Part shown: positions 53,720 through 61,213 of the stretch, piece after piece | Numbering within the stretch: position 1 is the first letter of the stretch | How the letters are laid out: every line of letters begins with the position of its first letter | Assembly: GCF_001005315.1 (NCBI RefSeq) | Contig: NZ_LBMG01000029.1 | Location: 23,535-87,534, forward strand | Length of the DNA: 64,000 nucleotides | Direction of reading: 5' to 3' | From: Kordia jejudonensis | Lineage (GTDB): Bacteria; Bacteroidota; Bacteroidia; Flavobacteriales; Flavobacteriaceae | The notes under the pieces: generated by a model | Databases searched by the model: none | Told to the model about the DNA's origin: nothing | The model's input: only the letters and a program-made list of their open reading frames with translations | Translations under genes and position numbers: made by a program

Positions 53720-53980
53720 TTAAATAGACGTGGTTTCACAAAAGAATGATCCTATACTTGCTGCCGTACATGGCTGTAAGTTGGAAATATTACACCCATC
53801 ACTGCATGGATTATCTGGGTCAGATGCTGGAACTGGTACTGGATAAGCACAAGCTAGTTCTCTGTTTTGTGTGATACAAACAAGGATGATGGATATGTCT
53901 TCATTTCCTCCACCTTTGATAAAATTCATGTTTGCAATTTTGATTTTTTTGAACGTAAGCGCTCTTTTTTGTCGTTTCAT
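53720..53980 (-). CDS. GG-leader Cys-rich precursor peptide, 86 aa
   Basis: Leader MKRQKRALTFKKIKIANMNF-IKGG. The core shares only the NPCSDGC motif with the two downstream peptides, and otherwise has ILVCITQNRELACAYPVPVP and LQPCTAASIGSFFCETTSI. First gene of the unit, with promoter TAGTTTTG 30 bp upstream and the operator-like box at 54065. Confidence 0.8.
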   Translation of the reverse strand: MKRQKRALTFKKIKIANMNFIKGGGNEDISIILVCITQNRELACAYPVPVPASDPDNPCSDGCNISNLQPCTAASIGSFFCETTSI

Positions 53981-54009
53981 ACTGTATTATTTTTTTAGAT
54001 TAACAGTCT

Positions 54010-54017
54010 CAAAACTA
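54010..54017 (-). promoter_or_regulatory. -7 element TAGTTTTG for the three-peptide unit
   Basis: Same octamer and same 47-bp distance to the operator-like box as at 50969; a TTTTG lies 24 bp upstream in both. Confidence 0.6.
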
Positions 54018-54062
54018 AAGGATTCATATGCTAAAACATGACAAAAAAGAGGCTGGAATCCA

Positions 54063-54079
54063 ATAATTCGCGGAATTAT
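54063..54079 (-). promoter_or_regulatory. Candidate operator, perfect palindrome ATAATTC-GCG-GAATTAT
   Basis: 7-bp arms with a 3-base centre. On the minus strand the inner 13 bases AATTCCGCGAATT differ from the 55835 copy by one base. It overlaps the stop codon of regulator 3 and lies 85 bp upstream of the first peptide start. Confidence 0.6.
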
Positions 54080-55758
54080 GGTATTTTTTGTTGACTTTCT
54101 TTTACCTTTTTTATAAAATAAGAAGGTTTTAATCCTGTCTTTTTCTGAAATGCTCTAAAAAATCCTTCTGAATTTGAAAATCCACCTTCTTCTGCAATGG
54201 CTTTAATGGTATATTTTTGATACATCGGATCATGCTGAATACGATCTATGAGATAATCTATTCGTAAATCGTTGATATACGTAGCGAAGTTTTTCTCTTT
54301 GTAAGAGTTGATAATTTTTGATAAATATTTTGAGTTTGTTTTGACAATTTTTGCAACATCTTTTAGTGATATTTGATTGATGAGATAGTGTTTTTCTTTT
54401 TCAAAAAGATTTAATTGGAGTAAAATTTCATCCACAATATCTTCATCAATGTCTTTGATCACAGGACGCAATTCTGCATTTTTTACAACAATTGTTTTAT
54501 CTTCTACAATCACATTTGAGCTTTTTATAATGGCATCATAACGTTTTTGATATTTAATTTTCAATCGTCTGTAATAAAGAATTACGAACATAATTAATAC
54601 TACTAAACACACTATACCTATAACAAGAATCTGTTTTTTATCATTTTTTAAATCGTTTATTAAAATATCTCTGCTTTCAATTAACTCTGGAAAATCATAC
54701 TGCTTTACAATTTTGTTCGATAGATATTTGTAATCTGCATGAATTAAACTATCAACTTTTAATAATTGAGTTGTATAGTATAATTGTTGCTCTTTATTTT
54801 TTTCTCTCTTTGCATTTTGAATTAAATACTCATACGATGAACGTAATGGTGGAAATAAGTCATTTTCTCTAACAAAAAAACTATCCATCTTTTTAAAATA
54901 GAATAAGGCTTTTTCTTTTTCTCCTATACCGTCGTAACTTTTGGCGAGATAAAAATGTGCAATGAGTTCATGCAAATCACTTCGCAAGCCTGGAGCTCCT
55001 TTTTCAATACTATCGATAGAAGCTTTGTATAATCCTCTTTTATATAAATTGATACCTTCGTTTACGACAAATTTGTTGTAAATGTTCTTTGGATTTTTAC
55101 TTTTTAAAGTCAATTCAATACCTTTCAAGTTGGTTTCAGTACATTTTTCTGTCTGATTTGATTCATAATAAATAGACGACAATTGAAATAATATATGTTG
55201 ATAGCGCAACGTATTTTGTTGCTTCGCTTTTTCATATACCAAGCATTCTTTAAACAACGCTATTGATTCGTCGTAAAAGCCCAATCTTCTCTTCATCGAA
55301 GCGATATTGAACTTAATATGATATTGATACGCTATACTTCCGTTTGCTTTTGCTAAAGATTCTGCAAAAATGTATTCATCTAACGCGCCTGTGTAATCGT
55401 GGTTTTGTCTTAAATATACACCTTTATGGAAATAAGCCTTCATGGGAAATAATTCATCTCCTTTTAAGTCTTTGGTATAAAAAATTGAACTATCAATGTA
55501 TTTTAAGTTCTTATCTATAGCTGTATGCTTAAAACTTAAGAGATAATATGCTCTACCAATAAGCTCTTTTCTTCCACTTTTAAATACTTTTTTTAAATAG
55601 TCTCGGATGCGTAGTTCAGAAGTTTCAACATCAATACTGTCACTAGCAACCAATATGTTTTTCAAGGTTACATATTCGTCATATAACACATCTTTTTCTT
55701 GTGCCTGACAGAGTATTACATTAAAAAGTAGATAAAAAAATAGTAGAACCTTCTTCAT
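54076..55758 (-). CDS. Membrane TPR-AraC family transcriptional regulator 3
   Basis: 560 residues. The signal peptide is MKKVLLFFYLLFNVILCQAQ, with TPR-type helices to about 370 (TGALDEYIFAESLAKANG, EKALFYFKKMDSFF). One transmembrane segment lies at about 375-397, followed by a C-terminal AraC double HTH (VKTNSKYLSKIINSYKEKNF, TIKAIAEEGGFSNSEGFF, KKTGLKPSYFIKKV). In its HTH, EEIGF of the paralogues is EEGGF, a small change in the recognition helix region. It is divergent from the four-peptide operon, with a 16-bp perfect inverted repeat between them. Confidence 0.88.
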   Translation of the reverse strand: MKKVLLFFYLLFNVILCQAQEKDVLYDEYVTLKNILVASDSIDVETSELRIRDYLKKVFKSGRKELIGRAYYLLSFKHTAIDKNLKYIDSSIFYTKDLKGDELFPMKAYFHKGVYLRQNHDYTGALDEYIFAESLAKANGSIAYQYHIKFNIASMKRRLGFYDESIALFKECLVYEKAKQQNTLRYQHILFQLSSIYYESNQTEKCTETNLKGIELTLKSKNPKNIYNKFVVNEGINLYKRGLYKASIDSIEKGAPGLRSDLHELIAHFYLAKSYDGIGEKEKALFYFKKMDSFFVRENDLFPPLRSSYEYLIQNAKREKNKEQQLYYTTQLLKVDSLIHADYKYLSNKIVKQYDFPELIESRDILINDLKNDKKQILVIGIVCLVVLIMFVILYYRRLKIKYQKRYDAIIKSSNVIVEDKTIVVKNAELRPVIKDIDEDIVDEILLQLNLFEKEKHYLINQISLKDVAKIVKTNSKYLSKIINSYKEKNFATYINDLRIDYLIDRIQHDPMYQKYTIKAIAEEGGFSNSEGFFRAFQKKTGLKPSYFIKKVKESQQKIP

Positions 55759-55778
55759 ATAACCTGTTGTATTTATGA

Positions 55779-55786
55779 CAAATATA
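55779..55786 (-). promoter_or_regulatory. -7 element TATATTTG for TPR-AraC regulator 3
   Basis: Minus-strand TATATTTG, 20 bp before the ATG and 48 bp from the operator-like half of the inverted repeat; identical to the box of regulator 2. Confidence 0.6.
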
Positions 55787-55831
55787 ACAGAAAAGAGATA
55801 CGTTTATTTTTATATATGATGCAAGTTTTCT

Positions 55832-55871
55832 GACAATTCCGTGAATTAGAGGATGAATTCACGGAATTGTC
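55832..55871. promoter_or_regulatory. Divergent operator: perfect 16-bp inverted repeat
   Basis: Arms GACAATTCCGTGAATT and AATTCACGGAATTGTC are perfect complements around an 8-base spacer. Each arm contains one AATTCCGTGAATT box. One box faces regulator 3 (47-48 bp from its -7 element); the other faces the four-peptide operon. A near -7 box TTGTTTTG (55906-55913) lies 37 bp from the plus-side arm. There is no T run, so a terminator is unlikely. Confidence 0.65.
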
Positions 55872-55961
55872 TTGATATTCAATTGACTAGCTTCAAAATT
55901 AAGTGTTGTTTTGTTGAAGTGATCACATGAGTAGCTTTTTATTAATTAAACATTATTAAAG

Positions 55962-56207
55962 ATGAAAAAAAGAAATTTAAAAAGTTTACAGCTAAATAAA
56001 AACAAGATTGCTGATTTTACTTCAAATCCAATTATAGGAGGATTGCCGCCAAGATCACATTTTGCACAAGACTGTAAAGAACCAGACGAAGTATCAAATT
56101 CATGCGCTATTGAATCTAATTGTCTTGGTTGCACAGTTCATGACACTGTTAATTGCCAAGCAAACACAGATGCTTCTGTATGTAATTGGGGTTCTTGCTC
56201 TTGTTAA
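55962..56207 (+). CDS. GG-leader Cys-rich precursor peptide, 81 aa
   Basis: Leader MKKRNLKSLQLNKNKIADFT continues SNPIIGG. The core has eight Cys (AQDCKEPDE, NSCAIES, NCLGCTVHD, NCQAN, VCNWGSCSC). First of four plus-strand peptide genes 18-26 bp apart. Regulated, by inference, from the inverted repeat at 55832. Confidence 0.82.
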   Translation: MKKRNLKSLQLNKNKIADFTSNPIIGGLPPRSHFAQDCKEPDEVSNSCAIESNCLGCTVHDTVNCQANTDASVCNWGSCSC

Positions 56208-56233
56208 AAATAGTAATTAAAAAAACAAAAATT

Positions 56234-56518
56234 ATGAAAAAACAAAAGATCAAAAGTTTACGACTCAACAAGAAGTCCATATCAAATTTCAATTCTTCAA
56301 CAATTTTTGGCGGAGACAATAGATTTGAATCTGTAAGAATCTGTCCAGTTGTATTAACAGAAACATGTTCTGTAAACAATACAGATTGTAATACAGGTAC
56401 TGGCGGCGGCGGAAGTGCCACTTTTAACAACTGTACTGTTGGTTGCGACACCAGATTACAAGATACATGTGGCTGCGTAGATCCAGTTGGAACTTCCAAC
56501 TTGGCTAGTCCTTGTTAA
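56234..56518 (+). CDS. GG-leader Cys-rich precursor peptide, 94 aa
   Basis: I use the ATG at 56234 (MKKQKIKSLRLNKKSISNFN-SSTIFGG); the upstream start gives a non-leader extension that overlaps the previous gene. The core contains eight Cys and a run of four Gly (NTGTGGGGSATFNN), ending CGCVDP ... SPC. Second gene of the peptide operon. Confidence 0.8.
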   Translation: MKKQKIKSLRLNKKSISNFNSSTIFGGDNRFESVRICPVVLTETCSVNNTDCNTGTGGGGSATFNNCTVGCDTRLQDTCGCVDPVGTSNLASPC

Positions 56519-56538
56519 CACATAAAAACTAAAACATT

Positions 56539-56712
56539 ATGAAAAAACAAAATTTCAAAAGTTTAACATTAAACAAAAAATCCATTTCTATCATCACTAA
56601 TGATATAGATGTAAAAGGAGGAAGAACGGGCAAATGTGGTACCGATGGAACCTACAATTGTGGTGCAAGTTGGATTACCAGATGCGACGCTTCTCATTGC
56701 TATTGCGAATAA
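56539..56712 (+). CDS. GG-leader Cys-rich precursor peptide, 57 aa
   Basis: Found by hand translation between two annotated-size peptides. The leader MKKQNFKSLTLNKKSISIIT continues NDIDVKGG. The 29-residue core is rich in Cys, Gly and Thr (GKCGTDGTYNCGASW and RCDASHCYCE), five Cys. The leader is very close to that of the 12747-12917 peptide 44 kb away. Third gene of the operon. Confidence 0.82.
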   Translation: MKKQNFKSLTLNKKSISIITNDIDVKGGRTGKCGTDGTYNCGASWITRCDASHCYCE

Positions 56713-56730
56713 TTAATTAAAATCAAAATC

Positions 56731-56946
56731 ATGAAAAAAAGAAAAGTAAACAGTTTACAGTTGAACAAAAACAACATCTCTAATTTAAACAATGTTACTG
56801 GTGGAAGAGCGCCAGGAAATGGAACAATTTCGGATCCAGTTGAGTTAACTGACGGATGTCCGCCTTCATTACCACATACAGATTGTAATTGTGGATCAGA
56901 TTTCAATTTAGGTTGCGGTTCTATCATTACCCATTGTAGAGGATAA
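56731..56946 (+). CDS. GG-leader Cys-rich precursor peptide, 71 aa
   Basis: Leader MKKRKVNSLQLNKNNISNLN continues NVTGG. The core has GTISDPVELTDGCPPSLP and a Cys-rich end (TDCNCGSDFNLGCGSI ... THCRG), five Cys. Last gene of the operon, followed by a terminator 38 bp on. Confidence 0.82.
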   Translation: MKKRKVNSLQLNKNNISNLNNVTGGRAPGNGTISDPVELTDGCPPSLPHTDCNCGSDFNLGCGSIITHCRG

Positions 56947-56984
56947 GTGTACAGTTGAATATTTTTAGATTAACTGTTAGTTGG

Positions 56985-57018
56985 AAAGTAGACTTCTTCA
57001 TTGAAGTCTGCTTTTTTT
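56985..57018 (+). terminator. Terminator of the four-peptide operon
   Basis: Arms AAAGTAGACTTC and GAAGTCTGCTTT with one G-T pair, a 6-base loop and a T run. Confidence 0.85.
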
Positions 57019-57063
57019 ATTAAAAGAAGATTGAAGAATCAAGAAAAAATACTTTCTATGCTT

Positions 57064-57345
57064 CAGGATGAGTTCAACTAACATCATTGCACGCGTCTTC
57101 GACTTTGCAATGCTGAGTTTCATCACAATAAATATTCAAAAAAGAACATAAAAATGTTGAGATCCTGATTTCCATCAGGATGAGTTCAACTGACATCATT
57201 GCACGCGTCTTCGACTTTGCAATACTGAGTTTCATCACAATAAATATTCAAAAAAGAACATAAAAATGTTGAGATCCTGATCTCCATCAGGATGAGTTCA
57301 ACTGACATCATTGCATACGTCTTCGATTTTGCAATGCTGAGATTC
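57064..57345. repeat. 112-bp tandem repeat, 2.5 copies
   Basis: Units start at 57064, 57176 and 57288 with only scattered base changes. Each contains CATTGCACGCGTCTTCGACT or a near copy, and the junction forms a hairpin (GATCCTGAT ... ATCAGGATGAG). No coding potential. It lies in the 0.94-kb gene-free stretch after the peptide operon. Confidence 0.9.
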
Positions 57346-57354
57346 ACTCAAATA

Positions 57355-57382
57355 AAATCCCGCTCATTGCTGAGCGGGATTT
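57355..57382. terminator. Perfect 12-bp palindrome, probable terminator or repeat end
   Basis: Arms AAATCCCGCTCA and TGAGCGGGATTT around TTGC. There is no long T run, so it may instead close the repeat region. Confidence 0.5.
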
Positions 57383-57887
57383 CTCGTAAAACTAAATTAC
57401 GCTTTGGAGTTTTTAAATTTCAGAATCTGATAAACCAATTTCTCAAAAAGAAAAATACCCTTTTGATTTATCTTATCTACTAAACAGAAATCATAAATCT
57501 TCCACGCAAATCCGTAAACCATGCAAAACACGAGATTTTGCAGTGTATATATTGTTTGTTTTTTAGCTTAAAATATCACAACAACTAAAAATAATGCTCA
57601 TAGTTTGTGTCATACAATGAAGTATGTCAAAAATTAAAATGTAATTATTGTCTATGATCGATTCTACAAAAGAATCTGTAAAAAAGGTAGTCGTTAGGGG
57701 TAACGTAAATTGAAAATAAATAAAGAATAAAATTAAGTTGGCTCTAAACAACTTCCAACTATGTTATAAATTTAATCAATATTTATTTACAAAACAAAGA
57801 ACTGAATTTATATGTGGTAGAAAAAGCGTAGAAATACCTGTTTTTAGAACAAAGAATAAATACGCGCGGAATTTTCAATAGAGAATA
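57383..57887. other. Gene-free AT-rich stretch
   Basis: About 500 bp between the repeat block and the ACT-domain gene. I see no gene, RNA or convincing promoter here; a 62-codon minus-strand frame has no leader, motif or codon pattern of a real gene. Confidence 0.6.
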
Positions 57888-58547
57888 CTACAGTGATTTC
57901 AAGTTTTTAATTACGGTAAAAGCTTTATCAACTTGTTCGTCATTTACTAAAATTGTAAACTCATTGGTCGTTGAAATAACTTCATAAATATTGATACCTT
58001 CCCAAGATAAACGCTGAAAAATGAAATAATAAATTCCAGGAACATTTACATTATCTTTTGGCAATTTGACAGTAATTGAAGATAAATTTTCCTGTTTTTC
58101 AAGTAAAATTTCATGCTTAAAAAACTCTCCTACTAATGCTGCAACTTCGTTACTTACTACAATATTAGATTCATTTACACCACGTGAGGAAGTATAAAAT
58201 ACCGTATTGAGTCCTTCAATTTCGGACATAAATGCTGCCTGATTTTTCAACAAGGTTTCTGAAACTTTAAATGTATAATCGTTTAAGGCAGAACGCACCG
58301 TAATTTCGCCAATATTTCGAACAAACTTTAACACACGATGTGTCACTCTAAATTCCAATTCTGAAGACAAACGTTTCAAAGCCATTACAATAGCTCCGTT
58401 TTTTACTTCTTTTCCTAACTGATGTTCAATTTCAGGTTTAATCAATCGTGACAACGAGGTCAAATTGATGATTCCTTGCGATAAGGCACTTGATAAAAAT
58501 GGCTTTGTCTTGATGTACTCTTCTACAATTGAGGAAATAGTCTTCAT
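57888..58547 (-). CDS. ACT-domain protein (often labelled aspartate kinase)
   Basis: 219 residues. The N-terminal 115 residues are helical with a winged-helix look (TSLSRLIKPEIEHQLGKEV, AIVMALKRLSSELEFR). The C-terminal half has two ACT-like units (LNTVFYTSSRGVNESNIVVS, then NVPGIYYFIFQRLSWEGINI). It lacks the kinase domain entirely, so the usual database label would be misleading. A ligand-sensing regulator, perhaps DNA binding, is a fair inference. Single gene, upstream of the repeat block. Confidence 0.65.
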   Translation of the reverse strand: MKTISSIVEEYIKTKPFLSSALSQGIINLTSLSRLIKPEIEHQLGKEVKNGAIVMALKRLSSELEFRVTHRVLKFVRNIGEITVRSALNDYTFKVSETLLKNQAAFMSEIEGLNTVFYTSSRGVNESNIVVSNEVAALVGEFFKHEILLEKQENLSSITVKLPKDNVNVPGIYYFIFQRLSWEGINIYEVISTTNEFTILVNDEQVDKAFTVIKNLKSL

Positions 58548-58631
58548 TTAGTCTACAATTTTAATAGAGTGCAAAAATACAAACATAAAAAGAAGTTTCA
58601 AAACAAATTGTTATAATTATAACAATGATTT

Positions 58632-58997
58632 TTAAAAATGATAAAATGCGTCTTCTAAGTGTTTTATTGTCATTTCATCTTTATCATGTAATATTGCGAT
58701 AATATCAAATCGAACCTCAACATCTAAATCGTTCGAAGTCACATATTCATCAACTGCTTTGACCAATAACTTAATCTGCTTTGGCTTTACAAAATCTTCA
58801 GGATTTCCAAAATCGGCCGAAGTTCGCGTCTTTACTTCAATAACGGCCAACACATTTTCCTTCCGTGTAATAATATCAACTTCAGCCTTTTGAAAACGAT
58901 AATTTCGCTCTAAAATTTCATATCCTTTTGTTGCCAAATAATTAACGGCTAATTCTTCTCCTTTGGTTCCTAAGTCATTATGTGTTGCCATATGCAA
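58632..58997 (-). CDS. YraN/UPF0102 family nuclease-like protein
   Basis: 121 residues. GTKGEELAVNYLATKGYEIL and RNYRFQKAEVDIITRKENV are followed by AVIEVKTRTSADFG, the PD-(D/E)XK pattern (Asp, then Glu-x-Lys) of the Holliday-junction-resolvase-like YraN family. Length is typical. Role uncertain. I keep the first in-frame ATG as start; MATHNDLGTKGEE two codons later is equally good. Confidence 0.9.
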   Translation of the reverse strand: MHMATHNDLGTKGEELAVNYLATKGYEILERNYRFQKAEVDIITRKENVLAVIEVKTRTSADFGNPEDFVKPKQIKLLVKAVDEYVTSNDLDVEVRFDIIAILHDKDEMTIKHLEDAFYHF

Positions 58998-59151
58998 TTG
59001 CTAAAATTTCAAATAAAATACGTATCTTATTGTTGTAAATCAACTCTTTGTATGAAAAAATTCACATAACACTATTAGTTTTTATGATTACAAATGATTG
59101 TTTGTTGTAAGCATAGCCACTATCTTTAAAACAACCTAAAAATCATACGAT

Positions 59152-59940
59152 ATGAAAGCAACGTACGATCATATTGGAAACGGATACAACAATACCCGAA
59201 AAGCAGATCCATATATCTTGGAGCGACTTGAATATCACTTAAATGCCATAAAAGAAGGTATTTATTTAGATATTGGTTGTGGCACAGGAAATTATACCTC
59301 CAAACTGCATCAAAAAGACACGCAATTTATCGGAATTGATCCTTCTGAGAAAATGCTAACAATTGCCAAAAAATTACATCCGCACATTACTTGGACACAA
59401 GCAAAAGCAGAAGATATTCCGTTAGAAAACGAAAGTATAGCTGGTGTTGTTGGAACACTCACACTTCATCATTGGGACAATTTAGAAAAAGGATTTTCAG
59501 AACTATTTCGCGTACTAAAACCCTATGCAAACTTGGTGTTTTTCACATCTACACCAGCACAAATGCAAGGTTATTGGCTCCATCATTACTTTCCAAAAAT
59601 GCTAGCCGATTCAATAGAACAAATGCCTTCGTTAGAAAAAATTACAGCTGCAATGCAATCGGCAGGATTTAAAAATATTTTTACAGAAAAATATAACATT
59701 CAGCCCGATTTAGAAGATCAGTTTTTATACGTTGGAAAAAACAATCCGACATTATATTTAGACGCCAACATTCGAAATGGAATTTCCTCATTTTCGTTGT
59801 TAGCAAACAAAGAAGAAGTAGAAAAAGGACTAAAGCAACTTGAAGCAGATATCAACTCAGGTGAAATCAATAGTATTATGAAAAACTATGAAAACCGTGA
59901 CGGAGATTATCTTTTTATCTTAAGTCAAAAAGAAAGTTAA
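59152..59940 (+). CDS. Class I SAM-dependent methyltransferase
   Basis: 262 residues. The SAM-binding motif I is YLDIGCGTGNYTSKL, motif II FIGIDPSEKMLTIA, and motif post-II AEDIPLENESIAGVVGTLTL. A N-terminal YDHIGNGYNNTR is the common YDxxxxxYxxxR pattern of UbiE/BioC-like enzymes. The substrate is not known. BioC is conceivable by fold, but there is no biotin gene near it. It overlaps the S66 peptidase gene tail-to-tail by 4 bp. Confidence 0.85.
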   Translation: MKATYDHIGNGYNNTRKADPYILERLEYHLNAIKEGIYLDIGCGTGNYTSKLHQKDTQFIGIDPSEKMLTIAKKLHPHITWTQAKAEDIPLENESIAGVVGTLTLHHWDNLEKGFSELFRVLKPYANLVFFTSTPAQMQGYWLHHYFPKMLADSIEQMPSLEKITAAMQSAGFKNIFTEKYNIQPDLEDQFLYVGKNNPTLYLDANIRNGISSFSLLANKEEVEKGLKQLEADINSGEINSIMKNYENRDGDYLFILSQKES

Positions 59941-60827
59941 AAATTCAATTCAACGTTTTCATCAACATGTAAAGTAGCTTCTTTTCCAAAAATCAACGCG
60001 CGATTGTCATCCACATGTCCCGCAGGAAAGTTGAAACAGATTGGAAAATCATATTCAGAAGTAACATCTAAGATAATTTCATGTGCATTTTTCCCAAACG
60101 GAACTGTATTATCATGCATATCGGTCATTCCACCAATAATCAACCCTGCTAAATCGTCAAAATATCCATTTCGTTTCAAGTTCATCATCATCCGATCAAT
60201 ATGATACAAATACTCATCTAAATCTTCCAAAAACAGAATTTTTCCTTTGGTATCTATACTTAAATCAGAACCTGTCATACTATACAACATGCTCAAATTT
60301 CCTCCAATCAATTCGCCTTTTGCAATACCTTTTTTATTATGAGAAACGCTTGGAATGGTATAGTTTAGGCTTTCGCCGAATACAACTCTTCGCAGACTTT
60401 CGAGCGCTTCTGGTGTATTTTTCGCCACATTAATTGGCATTGTTGCATGGAGCGTTTCAAATCCTAATTGTTGTCCTTTGGCATGTAAAACAGTAATATC
60501 AGAATAGCCAATAATCCATTTCGGTTTTTTTATAAATCGTGAAAAATCAAGTTGGTCAATCATGCGAATCGTTCCATAACCGCCGCGTGCGCACCAAATG
60601 GCATCAATATGATCATCATCTAAAAACTGTTGAAAATTCAAGGTTCGCGTCATATCATCGCCTGCAAATTGGTGTTCTTCAAGATCAATTGTTGTTCCTA
60701 AGACAACTTTTAAATCCCAACTGTGCAATAGCGCAATAGCAGCTTGGACTTCCGTGATGGAAATCTTTCTTGCCGTCGATAAAATACCGACAGTTGCTCC
60801 TTTATGTAGTGGTTTCGGTTGGTTCAT
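59937..60827 (-). CDS. S66 family LD-carboxypeptidase
   Basis: 296 residues, serine peptidase of the LdcA/MccF family. WCARGGYGTIRMIDQLDF and the nucleophile Ser in WIIGYSDITVLHA are diagnostic. LIGGNLSMLYSMTGSDLS and ILFLEDLDEYLYHIDRMM (with the Glu) follow, and the His is near AGHVDDNRALIFG. It trims L,D-peptide bonds of peptidoglycan in the cytoplasm, or cleaves related amides. Full length. Confidence 0.92.
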   Translation of the reverse strand: MNQPKPLHKGATVGILSTARKISITEVQAAIALLHSWDLKVVLGTTIDLEEHQFAGDDMTRTLNFQQFLDDDHIDAIWCARGGYGTIRMIDQLDFSRFIKKPKWIIGYSDITVLHAKGQQLGFETLHATMPINVAKNTPEALESLRRVVFGESLNYTIPSVSHNKKGIAKGELIGGNLSMLYSMTGSDLSIDTKGKILFLEDLDEYLYHIDRMMMNLKRNGYFDDLAGLIIGGMTDMHDNTVPFGKNAHEIILDVTSEYDFPICFNFPAGHVDDNRALIFGKEATLHVDENVELNF

Positions 60828-60961
60828 GTACTAAAAGTATAAGAAAAAATATAGAATCTATTTTTCCATTCAAACAAAAGTCATTTTTAGACGATCGGCA
60901 AAAAATATCGTTTTTGTGAATTTTCATTGAATTATTAGACATAATATTACTTATATTATAC

Positions 60962-61088
60962 TCAAACTTAATATTCTGTTACTTTTTAATCTCTAAAATT
61001 AAAATCCCATTAATTTTTAATTCCTAAACTTAAATATTCTACTACTTTTTAATCTCTAAAATTAAAATCCCATTACTTTTTAATTAAT
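60962..61088. repeat. 63-bp imperfect tandem repeat (2 copies) upstream of metG
   Basis: ACTTTTTAATCTCTAAAATT followed by AAAATCCCATTA occurs at 60981 and 61044. Surrounding sequence also repeats (AAACTTAA-ATATTCT). Very AT-rich, in the 386-bp gap before metG. A -7 box TATTTTTG (61136-61143) lies between it and metG. Confidence 0.8.
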
Positions 61089-61135
61089 TCTTTAATTCTT
61101 AATCCTTTTTAGATATTAAATTATATCATAATTCC

Positions 61136-61143
61136 TATTTTTG
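61136..61143 (+). promoter_or_regulatory. -7 element TATTTTTG for metG
   Basis: Fits TAnnTTTG, 70 bp before the metG ATG. No -33 TTG seen at normal spacing. Confidence 0.35.
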
Positions 61144-61213
61144 CACACTTACATGTGGTTTTCCGTAAAAGTATATTGCGAAAACTAATCTTATTGAATT
61201 GAAACGAAACAAA

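Noticed and set aside
56149..56499. 116-codon minus-strand frame across the peptide operon
   Set aside because: It runs opposite three GG-leader peptide genes and shows no leader or motif of its own.
50662..56946. Complete lanthipeptide gene cluster
   Set aside because: Precursor-like genes are present, but there is no dehydratase, cyclase, protease or exporter gene, so a biosynthetic cluster cannot be claimed from this window.
57563..57751. 62-codon minus-strand frame with a hydrophobic start
   Set aside because: No promoter, no conserved motif and AT-driven composition; treated as non-coding.
59152..59940. bioC (malonyl-ACP methyltransferase)
   Set aside because: Only the general SAM-binding fold and the YDxxxxxYxxxR start agree; it is over 40 kb from the biotin genes and has no BioC-specific motif that I can recognise.
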